Assembly (NCBI GenBank): GCA_035944555.1
Contig: DASZAY010000028.1
Span: forward strand, 1-64,000
Length of the DNA stretch: 64,000 nucleotides
Reading direction: 5' to 3'
Source: CADCWK01 sp035944555
GTDB lineage: Bacteria; Chloroflexota; Chloroflexia; Thermomicrobiales; UBA6265
Made by a program: the position numbers and the translations under genes. Positions 1-9,371 of the stretch are shown piece by piece (the stretch's first letter is position 1; each line of letters starts with the position of its first letter). The notes below the pieces were generated by a model, which was not told where the DNA came from, searched no databases, and was given only the letters and a program-made list of their open reading frames with translations.

Positions 1-2196
1 AGCCGCGACCACACCGGCGACCGCCATGAGCGCCATCAGCGCCCAGGTCATCGCCATGCCGGAATCCGTGGCGCCAGCACCCGTGTTCGGGAGGCCGGTC
101 GCGCCGCCACCGGTGGAAGAACCACCGTTGGAGGTGCCGCCATTGGTGGACCCACCATTGTTGGAGCCACCGTTGCCGTTGTCGTCATCGTCGTCGTCGT
201 CGCCACCGGCGGACGCAGCGGCAGAAGCCGAGGCGGCAGCGGAGGTGGAGGCGACAGCAGACGCCGACGGGGTCTCACCGGCAGCGACGTACTTGACGGC
301 GACCACCGCAGCGGTCTGGCCAGCGGCGATGTCGTCGGAGCCATAGAACTCGGCGACATCGTCCGTGGCGGCGACGAAGTACGAGACATCCGCCGGGATG
401 TCGAGGACCACGACGCCGTTCTCGTTGGTCGCGCCGGAGTCAACCACGACGAGCTCGCCGTCGATGACCGTCAGCACCTCGAAGGTGATCTCACCCTCGG
501 TGGCGTAGCGGATGTCGCTGTCATCGTCCTCGTCGGTCATCTCGACCAGGTCGATGAAGTAGCGGTAGGTACCAGCGCGGTCCGGGAAGCGCTCCGAAAC
601 CAGGCCGGTGATGGTCACGCCGTCCTCGATGACCTCGCCCTCGAAGGACGGGGCAGCGGAGGCCGACGCAGAAGCGGAGGCCGACGCAGAGGCAGAAGCC
701 GAAGCACCGGACGGGATCGCGATGTCAGACGGAGCACCGTTGGACGGAGCCGTAGACGGGACAGCGATGTCGGACGGGCCGGCGATGACCTCATCGAGGT
801 CCTCGACGAAGAGGAGGGCGGTGCCGATGAAGCGGCCAGCCTGGTAGTCCTCTTCAGTGCCCGTGGCGAACGGCTGGGACTGGTTGAAGCCCTCGACCTG
901 AACGAACACCGTCTCGGAACCGTTGCCGGTGCCGGTGACCGGGAGGTCGAGGAGGATCTCACCAAGGTCGTTGGTGATGCCCTGCGAGACAACCAGGCCA
1001 TTGGCGTCGGTGACGGTGACCGTCACGCCGGCGGCCGGAGCGATGTCACCATTCTCGGAATCGAAGAGCCCGATCGGGTTCTCGTTGGCGCCCTGGCTGT
1101 TCAGCTCGTAGATGGCGGTCCCGCTGTTGGCCGGGTCCTGCTCGTAGTAGACGCGACCCTCGAGAGCGCCAGCGGCCACCGCGTACGGCAGCACATCGCC
1201 GGTCGGGCCCTCGTTGGAGCCACCCTGGTTGGCGACGAAGGCCGTCGCGGTGATCAGGAAGCGGCCGGCCTGGACGTCGGTCTCATCCGTGAAGAGGACC
1301 TCGGTCTGGTCGCCGGAGGTGACATCGCGGACGACGTAGCTGACGTTCAGCGGAACGTCGAGCAGGATGACGCCGTCAGCGCCAGTGGTCTGGGTGTCGA
1401 CGACGTTGATGGGAGTGCCCTGTCCAGTGACAGTGACGACCTGGAAGGTGCGGCCCGAGAGCGGACCGGAGTCACCGACCTGAGCGGCGGTGATGTCCTC
1501 ACCCGGAGCGCCGAAGAAGAACGTGACGCCGGACTCGCCAGCGGAGGTCTCCTCGAAGCGGGCGCGGAGCTCGATCTGGTCGGCGGCGATGGTGTAGAGG
1601 TCGCTGCCGTCAGACGGAAGCTCCTCGTCATCGGCGGCGACGATCAGGGTCGCGGTGATGATGTCGCGCTCTTCCGTCGGGATGACGGCGAAGTCCAGGC
1701 TGAGGGTGTCACCGGAGTCGGTGTCGAGAAGGAACGTGCCCTCCGCGATCGTGACATCCAGCAGCGCCGAGCCGTTGGCGTCCGTGGTCACGGACTGGAC
1801 GACGGTGCCGTTCTCGTCGATGACCTGGAAGGTCGCCGAGCGCGGGAACGAGGCGCCAGCCTCAGCGATGGCGAGCTCGCCATTGACCGAGAAGACGGTC
1901 GAGCCGACCTCGGTGCCGGAGCCCGGGACGTTGCCCTGGGTGCGAGCGCGGAGCTCGATGACCTGGGTCGCGATCGGACCGATGACCTCGGAGTCGCCGC
2001 CGTCACCAGCCGGGACGCCCGGGTTAGCGCCAGCGTCGCCGTCGATGGCTTCGGCCGTCGGCTCCACCGACGGCTGTGCCACCGGCGTACCGTCGGTTCC
2101 GGCGCTAGCGCCGCGAACCGAGAAAAGTCCCGCAACCAACGCGAGCACCAAAGCCAGTGCTGCGATAGTGCGGAAGGCCGCAAAAGTCTTGTGCAT
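1..2196 (-). CDS. LPXTG-anchored, SpaA/Cna-B-like surface protein (3' end beyond window)
   Basis: An unbroken frame of 732 codons from the ATG at 2196 to the window edge. Residues 1-32 form a signal peptide (HKTF, hydrophobic run, cleavage near GASA). Four related beta-sandwich-type units follow, each with a Gly-x-x-LLD-x-P type motif (about residues 144, 277, 414 and 598), like the prealbumin-like repeats of Gram-positive surface proteins. Eight Ser-Ala pairs (about 500-515) and a second Ser/Ala stretch ending in seven Asp and an Asn/Gly-rich linker separate the domains from LPNTG at 702-706, followed by a hydrophobic segment; this is the sortase-signal architecture. The charged tail should lie just outside. 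The RBS (GGGAGGGG) is strong. Codon use is very restricted (GCT, TCC, GGT, AAC, CCG; CGG avoided), unlike neighbouring genes, which suggests very high expression. An abundant cell-wall or stalk protein is the inference; the cognate sortase is not in the window. Confidence 0.9.
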   Translation of the reverse strand, partial: MHKTFAAFRTIAALALVLALVAGLFSVRGASAGTDGTPVAQPSVEPTAEAIDGDAGANPGVPAGDGGDSEVIGPIATQVIELRARTQGNVPGSGTEVGSTVFSVNGELAIAEAGASFPRSATFQVIDENGTVVQSVTTDANGSALLDVTIAEGTFLLDTDSGDTLSLDFAVIPTEERDIITATLIVAADDEELPSDGSDLYTIAADQIELRARFEETSAGESGVTFFFGAPGEDITAAQVGDSGPLSGRTFQVVTVTGQGTPINVVDTQTTGADGVILLDVPLNVSYVVRDVTSGDQTEVLFTDETDVQAGRFLITATAFVANQGGSNEGPTGDVLPYAVAAGALEGRVYYEQDPANSGTAIYELNSQGANENPIGLFDSENGDIAPAAGVTVTVTDANGLVVSQGITNDLGEILLDLPVTGTGNGSETVFVQVEGFNQSQPFATGTEEDYQAGRFIGTALLFVEDLDEVIAGPSDIAVPSTAPSNGAPSDIAIPSGASASASASASASASASAAPSFEGEVIEDGVTITGLVSERFPDRAGTYRYFIDLVEMTDEDDDSDIRYATEGEITFEVLTVIDGELVVVDSGATNENGVVVLDIPADVSYFVAATDDVAEFYGSDDIAAGQTAAVVAVKYVAAGETPSASAVASTSAAASASAAASAGGDDDDDDDNGNGGSNNGGSTNGGTSNGGSSTGGGATGLPNTGAGATDSGMAMTWALMALMAVAGVVAA

Positions 2197-2262
2197 GTAA
2201 TTCCCCTCCCAGGAGAAAGCGCACGAATACACCCGGATCGCCCCCCGACCCGGTTGGTAGTC

Positions 2263-2290
2263 AGTATACGTATCGTGACGATGTTGTCAT
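2263..2290 (-). promoter_or_regulatory. Sigma-70-type promoter of the LPXTG surface protein gene
   Basis: On the minus strand ATGACA (2285-2290) and TATACT (2263-2268) are separated by 16 bp, a good match to vegetative -35/-10 elements. They sit about 67 bases upstream of the start codon, giving a leader of roughly 60 nt that ends in a strong ribosome-binding site. A strong promoter agrees with the codon bias of the gene. Confidence 0.6.
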
Positions 2291-2534
2291 CCCTTGCGGA
2301 GGGGCAATATCCCGGGCAGGATGACTCTGAGGTAGCCGAAGCGACGTTGTCGACGCAATACCTGCGTCCGGACACACCTGGCGGGCGGTGGCCGGCACCT
2401 TCGGCGACCCCGCGTACCGGTTGAGACGCATGAGGGCCCCGGCATGTAACACGGCCGACCGCGGCTATCGGACCAACCGTCCCGCGATGGACGATTCACG
2501 CCAGATGAAGGGCCGGCAGGTGGCCGGAAACGCG

Positions 2535-2567
2535 CTCGCCACGCACTCGGAGCGGGTGCGTGGCGAG
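2535..2567 (-). terminator. Hairpin terminator after the secreted Cna-B-like gene
   Basis: A perfect 12-bp inverted repeat (2535-2546 with 2556-2567, loop 9) lies about 53 bases downstream of the stop at 2620 on the minus strand. It is followed by a short T-run (CGCGTTTCC). It separates this gene from the promoter of the next surface protein gene. The 423-bp gap 2197-2619 holds nothing else that I can see. Confidence 0.55.
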
Positions 2568-2619
2568 TGAACCTTCTTCCTATAGGAAGGGAACGTGGGA
2601 AAGCGTGGGAATCGGGGGA

Positions 2620-4788
2620 CTAGCTGCCGAGCGCGGCAGGGGTCCGCTCGGGCCGCGCATCGTTCGCGGGCGGTGCCGGGGTGGTGCTGGTCAGCTGGAC
2701 CAGCGTCGCGGTGACGGTCCCGGCCGGCATGATTGCCACGGGAACCTCAGTGCCACTGGCGGGGTCACGGAGGATGTAGCTCCCCTCCCCCTCCGTCGGC
2801 GGGAGCACGAGCGGGACACCGACCCCGCTGTCGTCGATGGCGACGGATGTAACCGTGCCGTCCGGTCCGACGACTTCGAGTGTGGTCGCGACCGGGTCGC
2901 AGTCGGCCGGGCGCGTCGCGGATCCGCCCCCGGCACCGTCACCGCTACTGGTCGTTGCGTCCACCACCTGGAACACTGACAGGATCACCCCGGTCGCCGG
3001 ATCGGCGGCGGCCATCGCCTCGTTCATCCCGTCGATCCCGTCACCCAGGCCCGGCGAAGGTTCGGGCAGCAGCAGACCGGTCGGGACCGTCGCGCAGCGC
3101 TGCACCCGGAGCTGGAGCGTGCCGTAGGGGACGATGGAGAGCGTAAGGTCGACAGGCTCGTCGCCGACCGTGAACGGGGACGACGGCGCGAAGACATACC
3201 GCTCCGGCGTGGTGGACGGCGCCACGACGTAGTCACCGTCGTCAACCGTGTCGAACGTCACGATCCCGTCCGCGCCGTCGTCCGCGTCGCAGGCCTCGGC
3301 CAGCGGAACGCTCTCCAGTCCGGCGGCCGCGATGGTGTAGCAGGCTCCGGCGACGGGCGCGCCGGTGACACTGTCGGCGTTGCGGACGATCACGTCGCCC
3401 TGCGGCTCGGCGATCACCTGGATGGCCAGCATGGTGACGGAGCCGTTGGGGACGAGGGCGACCGGCTCGCTGAAGGCCATCGGGTGGAGCCGCTCGACCA
3501 CGTAGAGCGGTTGCCCATCGCGGGCGACCGTCGTCTCGAAGATCGCCTGGCCGTTGGCGTCGGTCTCGCGCCGGCCGAGCGTCAGGTCGTCCCATGGTGA
3601 CTCGGACCGGGGATCGCGGAAGGCGTAGGAGAACTCGTCGAGCTCGGCGACGCGGCAGTTGTCGGGGATGTCCGCGCCGATGGACTGGATGGCGGCCCCC
3701 GGGTTGATGATCATTGTCCCGATCCGCTCGGGCTCGGAGGACGTGCAGACCAGCGTGTCGATCGTGATCGTGGCGGGCTGACCGGCGACGAAGCCGGTAT
3801 CCCCGCCGTCGCTCCCGCTGCCCTCAACCGACGGCTCAGCGGTCGGCGCGGGCGGGGTGGTCCCGGTTGGCGCGGGCTGGGTCGGAGCTGCCTCGACCGG
3901 GGTAGTCGTGGGGGGGACCGTGGTCGCGGTCGGCGCGACCGGCGTGTCAGTCGCGGCTGGTTGGGTCGCGGTCGGCTCCGGGGTCACGGCCGGGATGTTG
4001 GTCGGGGCGGCGGTCGGTTCGGTACCGGTCTGGGCGAGGCCGAACGACACGGCATCGACATCCAGCGACCCGTCGGCGGAGGCGGTGACCTCGACGACCT
4101 GGCCCTCGACGGCGCCGTACTCCCCTGGAGCAACGACCGAGACGACGTACTGGCCCGCCGAGAGTTCGATCCAGGCGTTGCCGCTCCCGTCGCTGACGGC
4201 CGAGCCGATGACGTTGCCGGCGATCCCGGTTGCCGGATCGACAGGCTGGACCTGGACGGTGACCCCGGCCAGCCCGGTCGCGTCGCCGGTATCGGTGACG
4301 GCGACGAGGACGGTGCCGTCGGTGGCGCTGGCCGCCAGCGGATTGACGACCTCGAGGGAGGTGTATCCCAGCGGATCGATGGTGACGAAGCGGTCGCCGG
4401 CCGGGTCGGCGACGTGGCCCGGCGGGATGGCAAGTTGTGCGACGCCGTAGGTCGTACCGGCGGCCAGATCCGAGAAAACAGCGGTACCGGTCGCGTCGGT
4501 GTAGGCGGGGTCGGTCCAGGGGGCGGCACCGGACGGGATGACGAGGGAGCCGAGGTCATCGGTGATGGCGGGATAGAGCCCGAACCCGGCACCGGCCAGC
4601 GGTGTGCCCTGCCCGTCGGTGACGACGATGGTCAGGGTCAGCGGGGATTCGGCCTGGCCGTGGGCACGGGCAGGCCACGCCGCGATCAGCGCCCAGAACA
4701 GCGCCACGATCACGACGATGCGCCAGCCTGCCTGACCTGTCGCCCGCCGTCCCATCCTCATCCCTTGCCGCGGCCGTCGGACAGGCAT
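2620..4788 (-). CDS. Secreted Cna-B/prealbumin-like multidomain protein
   Basis: 722 codons with an N-terminal Arg-rich segment and a hydrophobic signal (about residues 22-45, ending ARAHGQA). Two beta-sandwich-like units (about 48-255) carry the pattern TDxxGTAxFxxL and Gly-Ala-G-x-x-L-Y-P that is common in SpaA/Cna-B folds. A Pro/Thr-rich linker (about 262-335) is a plausible wall-spanning or glycosylated segment. Further units (about 345-560 and 560-710) contain several cysteines. There is no LPXTG or C-terminal hydrophobic tail (it ends TPAALGS), so it is secreted, or tethered only by an uncleaved N-terminal segment. Internal ATGs at 4761 and 4755 are alternative starts. It lies immediately upstream of the LPXTG gene in the same orientation but each has its own signals. 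The function beyond cell-surface adhesion or structure is not recognisable. Confidence 0.8.
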   Translation of the reverse strand: MPVRRPRQGMRMGRRATGQAGWRIVVIVALFWALIAAWPARAHGQAESPLTLTIVVTDGQGTPLAGAGFGLYPAITDDLGSLVIPSGAAPWTDPAYTDATGTAVFSDLAAGTTYGVAQLAIPPGHVADPAGDRFVTIDPLGYTSLEVVNPLAASATDGTVLVAVTDTGDATGLAGVTVQVQPVDPATGIAGNVIGSAVSDGSGNAWIELSAGQYVVSVVAPGEYGAVEGQVVEVTASADGSLDVDAVSFGLAQTGTEPTAAPTNIPAVTPEPTATQPAATDTPVAPTATTVPPTTTPVEAAPTQPAPTGTTPPAPTAEPSVEGSGSDGGDTGFVAGQPATITIDTLVCTSSEPERIGTMIINPGAAIQSIGADIPDNCRVAELDEFSYAFRDPRSESPWDDLTLGRRETDANGQAIFETTVARDGQPLYVVERLHPMAFSEPVALVPNGSVTMLAIQVIAEPQGDVIVRNADSVTGAPVAGACYTIAAAGLESVPLAEACDADDGADGIVTFDTVDDGDYVVAPSTTPERYVFAPSSPFTVGDEPVDLTLSIVPYGTLQLRVQRCATVPTGLLLPEPSPGLGDGIDGMNEAMAAADPATGVILSVFQVVDATTSSGDGAGGGSATRPADCDPVATTLEVVGPDGTVTSVAIDDSGVGVPLVLPPTEGEGSYILRDPASGTEVPVAIMPAGTVTATLVQLTSTTPAPPANDARPERTPAALGS

Positions 4789-4954
4789 CCCATCCCCGTG
4801 CCGCCGCCCTTGTCTCCGTCGAGTATACGTGTCGGCGGCCGGATTCCCGCCCGCCGACTCCCCCGTTCGTCCTGAATGACGAGATGGGCCGCCTGACAGC
4901 CCGACTACCCGGACCGGCGAAATGAATACCCCGCTGTGCGTTCCCGTGCCGCCG

Positions 4955-5398
4955 CTAGGAGGCGACCAGGCTCAGCCGGCGGATGTAGGCCGGCGAGAGC
5001 TCCCAGTAGCGAGCCTGGGTGATCAATCCCTCACGGTCGGACAGGGCGTCCTCGCCGGTCAGGACGGTCGCGTGGGTCCGGTAGCCGGCGTCGGTGATGA
5101 CATCCGCGGCGCAGGTCGAGGTGGTCGACTCCGGCTGGATGAGCAGGATGCCCCAGACCTCATCGTCGCTCCCCTGTTCGGCGTCTGCCGAAACCGCCGG
5201 CCCGGCGTCTGCCAGCTCGGCGCAGGCCGGGCTGGTCGTCGCCCAGTCCGCGACGAGCCGGGCCCGGGCGACGAAGCGGGCGCCAGGCGTCTCGGCGATG
5301 ATCGCTTCGGGGGACATGTCCGTCCCGTAGCGGAAGACCAGCGACTCGGTGATAAGGGTCGCGTCCGTGATGTCGGGGGTTCTGTCCGTCTCGTTCAT
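4955..5398 (-). CDS. Hypothetical acidic protein, 147 aa
   Basis: Starts at an ATG preceded by GGGGAGG at 8-base spacing. The protein is soluble, acidic, has no signal peptide or membrane segment, and two cysteines (PACAEL, STCAAD). I do not recognise a family. The alternation of hydrophobic strands and helices (WGILLIQP, YRTHATVLTG) suggests a small alpha/beta fold. It is transcribed in the same direction as the two surface-protein genes but is separated from them by 166 bases, so no operon can be claimed. Confidence 0.6.
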   Translation of the reverse strand: MNETDRTPDITDATLITESLVFRYGTDMSPEAIIAETPGARFVARARLVADWATTSPACAELADAGPAVSADAEQGSDDEVWGILLIQPESTTSTCAADVITDAGYRTHATVLTGEDALSDREGLITQARYWELSPAYIRRLSLVAS

Positions 5399-5861
5399 GG
5401 GAGGACCTCCCCGGCGGCAAGGCCATGGGGTACACCGGTCCGCACCCTGGCGAACCTCCGAAGAGATCGGGCCGGGGACGGATCAGGCGACAGCTGCGTT
5501 CGGTATGGGAATCATGGTACCGCAGGTTCCTGAAAATACGCTTAACCGGTTCCCGTCCATCTGGCCGGTTCCGCCCCGGTGTATCGGCATGACCGCTCAA
5601 TGCCTGACTCCGCCGACCGGGCTGACCCGACCGGCCTGGCTCCGGGAGACGGTAGGGTCCTATCCCGTAGGCGGTCCCCCTTCCTTCTAAACATGCGCCG
5701 CTAACGCCGCTCGTCAACAGGCGGGCAGCACCGCGCTCAGCAGGCAGACCCGCCACTGACCAGTTCAGGGGCAGGAACGCGCCGACCCGGCCACCGCGGG
5801 ATGCGATGGCCGGGTCGTCGTGGTCTCTGTTCCTGCCGGACCGGCACGTGGCCGGATCGGG
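5399..5861. other. Intergenic region, 463 bp, no gene seen
   Basis: It should hold the promoter of the 147-aa gene at its left side and the terminator of the YtxH gene at its right side (5784-5816). Reading frames present on both strands have poor composition and no ribosome-binding sites. I see no RNA gene or repeat. Confidence 0.5.
5784..5816 (-). terminator. Hairpin downstream of the YtxH gene
   Basis: A 10-bp perfect inverted repeat (5784-5793 with 5807-5816, 13-base loop) begins 46 bases after the stop of the minus-strand YtxH gene. No long T-run follows, so it may be a weak or Rho-assisted terminator. Confidence 0.4.
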
Positions 5862-6311
5862 TCAGTGCGTGGTGCGGTTGGTCGGGAACGGCGTGACGTT
5901 CATCGCGGCAGAACGGTAGGGCACCGATGTCCCGCCAGCCGCGGAGCCTGCCGGCGCGGTCGTAGCGGCCTCGACGGTCGTGGTCGTCGTGGGCGCCGCC
6001 GGGACTGGTCCCGGCGGGGTGGTGACCGGCGTCGGCTGGTGCAGGCGATCGACCGGGGTAGGATCGATCAGCTCCTCGACGAACCGCGTCGAGATCGCCA
6101 CGCCCTGGACGATCCGGGTGCCGGCCGCGTTCAGCCCGTGCGCCGCCGCTTCCAGCAGTCCGGCCGCTGGGCCGGCGTGCGCCTTGAGCTGCTCACCCAG
6201 CTGTGACCGCGTCAGGCGGCCCGCCTGGGGTGCCCGCCAGAGCGTCAGGGCCGCCCCGGCCACCCCGCCAATCACCGCGCCTGTCACGAACGCTCCGCCA
6301 TACCGCGCCAT
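5862..6311 (-). CDS. YtxH-family small membrane-associated protein
   Basis: 149 aa. The N-terminus has a glycine-zipper hydrophobic segment (about residues 5-25, GGAFVTGAVIGGVAGAALT) followed directly by RAPQAGRLTR, matching the YtxH pattern of a Gly-rich helix then APxSGxxTR. An amphipathic helical region and a Pro/Thr-rich tail (about 95-125) follow. Family members are linked to general stress and the envelope; no enzymatic role is known. The start is supported by AAGGAG six bases upstream. It is divergent from the methyltransferase gene at 6528. A second, much shorter YtxH-like protein is encoded at 9168. Confidence 0.7.
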   Translation of the reverse strand: MARYGGAFVTGAVIGGVAGAALTLWRAPQAGRLTRSQLGEQLKAHAGPAAGLLEAAAHGLNAAGTRIVQGVAISTRFVEELIDPTPVDRLHQPTPVTTPPGPVPAAPTTTTTVEAATTAPAGSAAGGTSVPYRSAAMNVTPFPTNRTTH

Positions 6312-6527
6312 GCTCGTCTCCTTCGTCCTCGCCGCCGGGCCACGGTTCCCGCGGAATCTGCCCGCGGCCCGACCGGCACTGTGACGTCCGTTGTACCAAA
6401 ATCCGTGCCCGAAGGCGCCCGTCCCCGTTAGTAAGGCAGGCAGATCGTCCAGCTGACCCGTCCCGGCCCCATCCCTGGCCCGGCACCGGACTGACCGTCA
6501 TCCAGCCGGGAGTGGGACAATCTCCCC

Positions 6528-7718
6528 ATGACGACCACCGATCCCTCCCCCACCCCGCCCGTTTCGCCCGGCAATCCGGCGCTGATCGCGATCATCCGGG
6601 ACACGATCGACCGGGCGGGCGGGCGGATCACCTTTGCCCGCTTTATGGACCTGGCGCTCAACCACCCGGAGCACGGCTACTACCGCGCGCCGGAGCGGCG
6701 ACCTGGGCGGGGCGGCGACTTCCTCACGGCGCCGGAGACGACCCCCTGGTTCGGCTTCATCGTTGCCCGGCAGATCGCCGAATGCCGTGATCGCCTTGGC
6801 CGGTCGGAACCGTTCACGATCCACGAATCCGGGGCCGGGATCGGCGGACTGGCCTACGACATCGTCGCTGCACTGCTGGACCACGACCCCGACCTCCGGG
6901 CCACGCTGTCCTACCGCCTGTCCGAACCCAATCCCCATCGCCGGGCCCAGGCGATCGCCGCGATGCGGGAGGTCGGGCTGGACGACGTCGTCCGTGTCGA
7001 AGATCCGACCGTCCCCGGCTACGCGCCGGAACCGATCACCGGGGTCGTCCTCGCCAACGAAGTCGCCGATGCCCTGCCCGTCCACCGGCTGACCGTCCGG
7101 GACGGCGAGCTGGCCGAGTGCTATGTCCGCCGGGATGGCGACGGCTTCGCCGAGGAGATCGGCCCCGTCTCGGAGGCAGCACTGGCGGACGGACTGCCCC
7201 GGCGGCTCCAGCGGGCGGGCGTCAGTCTGTCCGAGGGAGACCGGCTGGACGTCTCGCCGGCCGCCACAAGCTGGTTCCGCGACCTCGTCCGGCCACTACG
7301 GCGTGGGTACGCGCTGGTGATCGACTACGGCTACGCGGCGGACGAGCTGTACCGCGGCCACCGCCTGTCCGGCACGCTCCGGACCTATGCCAGCCACGTG
7401 GCCGGCGACGACCCGTTCGTCCGCATCGGCGAGCAGGACCTGACCGCCCACGTCGACTTCACGGCGCTCCAGGACGGTGGATTGGCCGAGGGGCTGCTCC
7501 CGGCAGGGCTGACCAGCCAGTCGCTGTTCCTGGAGCGTCTCGGCCTGGGGCAGGTGCTGCTGGACGCGCAGGACACACCAGGCATGACCCCTGAGGACTA
7601 CCTCGCGCTGCGGGCAGGCATCTTCCGCTTGATCGACCCGGCCGGGATGGGCCGGTTCTCGGTGCTCGCAATGGCGCGGGATGCCCCGGTCGACCCGCCG
7701 CTGCTCGGGTTCGGGTAG
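6528..7718 (+). CDS. SAM-dependent methyltransferase, MidA/NDUFAF7 family
   Basis: 396 aa matching the COG1565 (DUF185) family. The N-terminus has the family signature ITFARFMDLAL followed by HPEHGYYR; the SAM-binding region follows (HESGAGIGGLAYDI, about residues 102-115) with YRLSEPNP. The motif VLANEVADALPVHRL (about 170-185) corresponds to the conserved NExxDAxPV of this family, and ALVIDYGY (about 262-269) to the conserved iDYG. The mitochondrial homologue NDUFAF7 dimethylates an arginine of a complex I subunit; bacterial substrates are mostly unknown. Length agrees with the family. The gene appears monocistronic, since the next gene begins 239 bases later. Confidence 0.85.
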   Translation: MTTTDPSPTPPVSPGNPALIAIIRDTIDRAGGRITFARFMDLALNHPEHGYYRAPERRPGRGGDFLTAPETTPWFGFIVARQIAECRDRLGRSEPFTIHESGAGIGGLAYDIVAALLDHDPDLRATLSYRLSEPNPHRRAQAIAAMREVGLDDVVRVEDPTVPGYAPEPITGVVLANEVADALPVHRLTVRDGELAECYVRRDGDGFAEEIGPVSEAALADGLPRRLQRAGVSLSEGDRLDVSPAATSWFRDLVRPLRRGYALVIDYGYAADELYRGHRLSGTLRTYASHVAGDDPFVRIGEQDLTAHVDFTALQDGGLAEGLLPAGLTSQSLFLERLGLGQVLLDAQDTPGMTPEDYLALRAGIFRLIDPAGMGRFSVLAMARDAPVDPPLLGFG

Positions 7719-7957
7719 GCGTGGCGTTCGCCAGGGGATGGGGGTGAACGCGAAAGGGAGAGCCCGGTAACGGCCCCCTTCCCGGATGCCCCTGCCGACG
7801 CGAAGGCACCCCTCTCTTGGCCAGGTGACGCCGACACCGACGCGGCAATCAGCACGCCAAGCCGGAGCGGGGGAGAGATCTGCCCTGGGATAACGTGGTG
7901 ATCGAAACCCTGATGAGCACGCCGATGCCCGGGTCAACAGAAGGAATGTGACCAGTC

Positions 7958-9010
7958 ATGAGCGATCACGATCTTCGAACTGCGGTACTACGGGCAAACG
8001 CGGCCCCCTATGCCGAGACCGCGATCGCCTGCATTGACCGGGAGTACCCCAACTACGCCGGCCTCGGGGTCGATGGCCCGGAACAGTACCGGGAGCCGTG
8101 GGAGCGCCACCCGGCCTTCTACGGGTCGTACGACTGGCACTCGGCCGTCGAGATGCACTGGGTCCTCATCCGGTTGTTGCGGCTGGTGCCGGACGCCGTC
8201 GACGAGCGGGTGGTCCGGGCGGCGCTGGACCGGCACCTGACGCCGGAAACCCTGGCCGGGGAGGTGGCGTACTGCCGGGCGCATCCTGGCTTCGAGCGTC
8301 CCTACGGCTGGGCCTGGTGCCTGATGCTCGCCGACGCGGTTGACGACCTGGCCCAGCAGGGCGACGCCGACGCCCAGCGGTGGGGCGCCGCGCTGGAAGA
8401 ACTGGCCGTGCTGTTCGCCGGAGGGTTCGTCCAGTGGCTGCCGAAGCAGCGGTATCCGGTCCGGAGCGGCCTGCACCCGAACACGGCGTTCGCGCTCGGT
8501 CGATCGTTGCCGTGGGCGCGGCGACGGGCGGAGCGAGGTCTGCCCGGTGCAGACCTCCACGAGACACTGGTGGCGACCGCCGAGCGCCTGTTCGTTGGCG
8601 ACACGGGATATGACGCGCGGTTCGAGCCGTCCGGGTCCGACTTCCTCTCCCCCGCGCTCATCGAAGCCGAGCTCATCGGCGCCATCTTCCCGGACGACCG
8701 CTTCGCCGCCTGGCTGACCGCCTTCCTCCCCGCCCTCGGCGACGCGCTGCCGCCCGCCCTCGCCCACCCCGTCACCGTCGACGATCCGACCGACGGCCAA
8801 GGCGGCCATCTCCATGGGCTGAACCTGAGCCGCGCCTGGACGATGCGCCGGATCGCAGCCGCCCTGCCGCCGGGCGACCATCGCCGTTCCCCGCTCGAGC
8901 GCGCGGCGGGGGATCACGCGGTGACGGCGCTGCCCCACGTCGTCGGGAGCAGCTACATGGTCGAGCACTGGCTGGCGGTCTACGCCCTGCTCTGGCTGGC
9001 CGACGAGTAA
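7958..9010 (+). CDS. DUF2891 family protein
   Basis: 350 aa. The N-terminal region YAETAIACIDREYPN, then HPAFYGSYDWHSAVEMHW and YGWAWCLMLAD, then KQRYPVRSGLHPNTAFAL match the DUF2891 pattern of an all-alpha (alpha/alpha toroid-like) protein with conserved His and Trp residues around the predicted cleft. No catalytic function has been established for the family as far as I know; a carbohydrate-active role is only a guess from the fold. It is soluble with no signal peptide. An AAGGAA element lies 11 bases before the start. Confidence 0.75.
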   Translation: MSDHDLRTAVLRANAAPYAETAIACIDREYPNYAGLGVDGPEQYREPWERHPAFYGSYDWHSAVEMHWVLIRLLRLVPDAVDERVVRAALDRHLTPETLAGEVAYCRAHPGFERPYGWAWCLMLADAVDDLAQQGDADAQRWGAALEELAVLFAGGFVQWLPKQRYPVRSGLHPNTAFALGRSLPWARRRAERGLPGADLHETLVATAERLFVGDTGYDARFEPSGSDFLSPALIEAELIGAIFPDDRFAAWLTAFLPALGDALPPALAHPVTVDDPTDGQGGHLHGLNLSRAWTMRRIAAALPPGDHRRSPLERAAGDHAVTALPHVVGSSYMVEHWLAVYALLWLADE

Positions 9011-9167
9011 CGGCCACAATGGGCGGAGCGGGAACAGTTCGTCCCGTGGTCCCTGTCGTGCGAACTCCGCACTGGTAACGTCGCGGCCGCGCCCGGCGCC
9101 GGCTGCCCCGTATCGTCCCGCCTCTCTGACCGGCGGCGCGATCTCACCTACAGGAGAGAGTGACCCG

Positions 9168-9338
9168 ATGTTCGACCGCTCCCGGACCGCCACCAAGTTC
9201 TTCTTCTACGGCCTTGCGATTGGCCTGCTGTTTGCCCCGGCCAGCGGAACCGAGACGCGCGGCCGCGTCATCGCCTGGGCCAGCCAGACCGTCCGCGACA
9301 CCGTCTCCGGGCTGATGGGCGGCCAGTCCAGCCACTGA
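9168..9338 (+). CDS. 56-aa YtxH-like small protein
   Basis: A short frame with a good GGAGAG ribosome-binding site. It encodes a hydrophobic segment (FFFYGLAIGLLFAPASG) followed by TETRGRVI, the same helix then AP-x-SG-x-x-TR junction seen in YtxH proteins, but the protein is only 56 residues and has no long C-terminal helix. It precedes another small gene at 9372 with 33 bases between them, so the two are probably cotranscribed. Envelope stress or membrane association is an inference from the motif. Confidence 0.65.
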   Translation: MFDRSRTATKFFFYGLAIGLLFAPASGTETRGRVIAWASQTVRDTVSGLMGGQSSH

Positions 9339-9371
9339 TCCCGCCCCGGCCCGTCACCCTGAAGGTTTCCC

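Noticed and set aside
1655..2200. Plus-strand frame of 181 codons opposite the LPXTG gene
   Set aside because: The minus strand encodes a full signal-peptide-to-LPXTG protein with promoter and ribosome-binding site; the plus frame is Ser/Pro/Val-rich shadow sequence.
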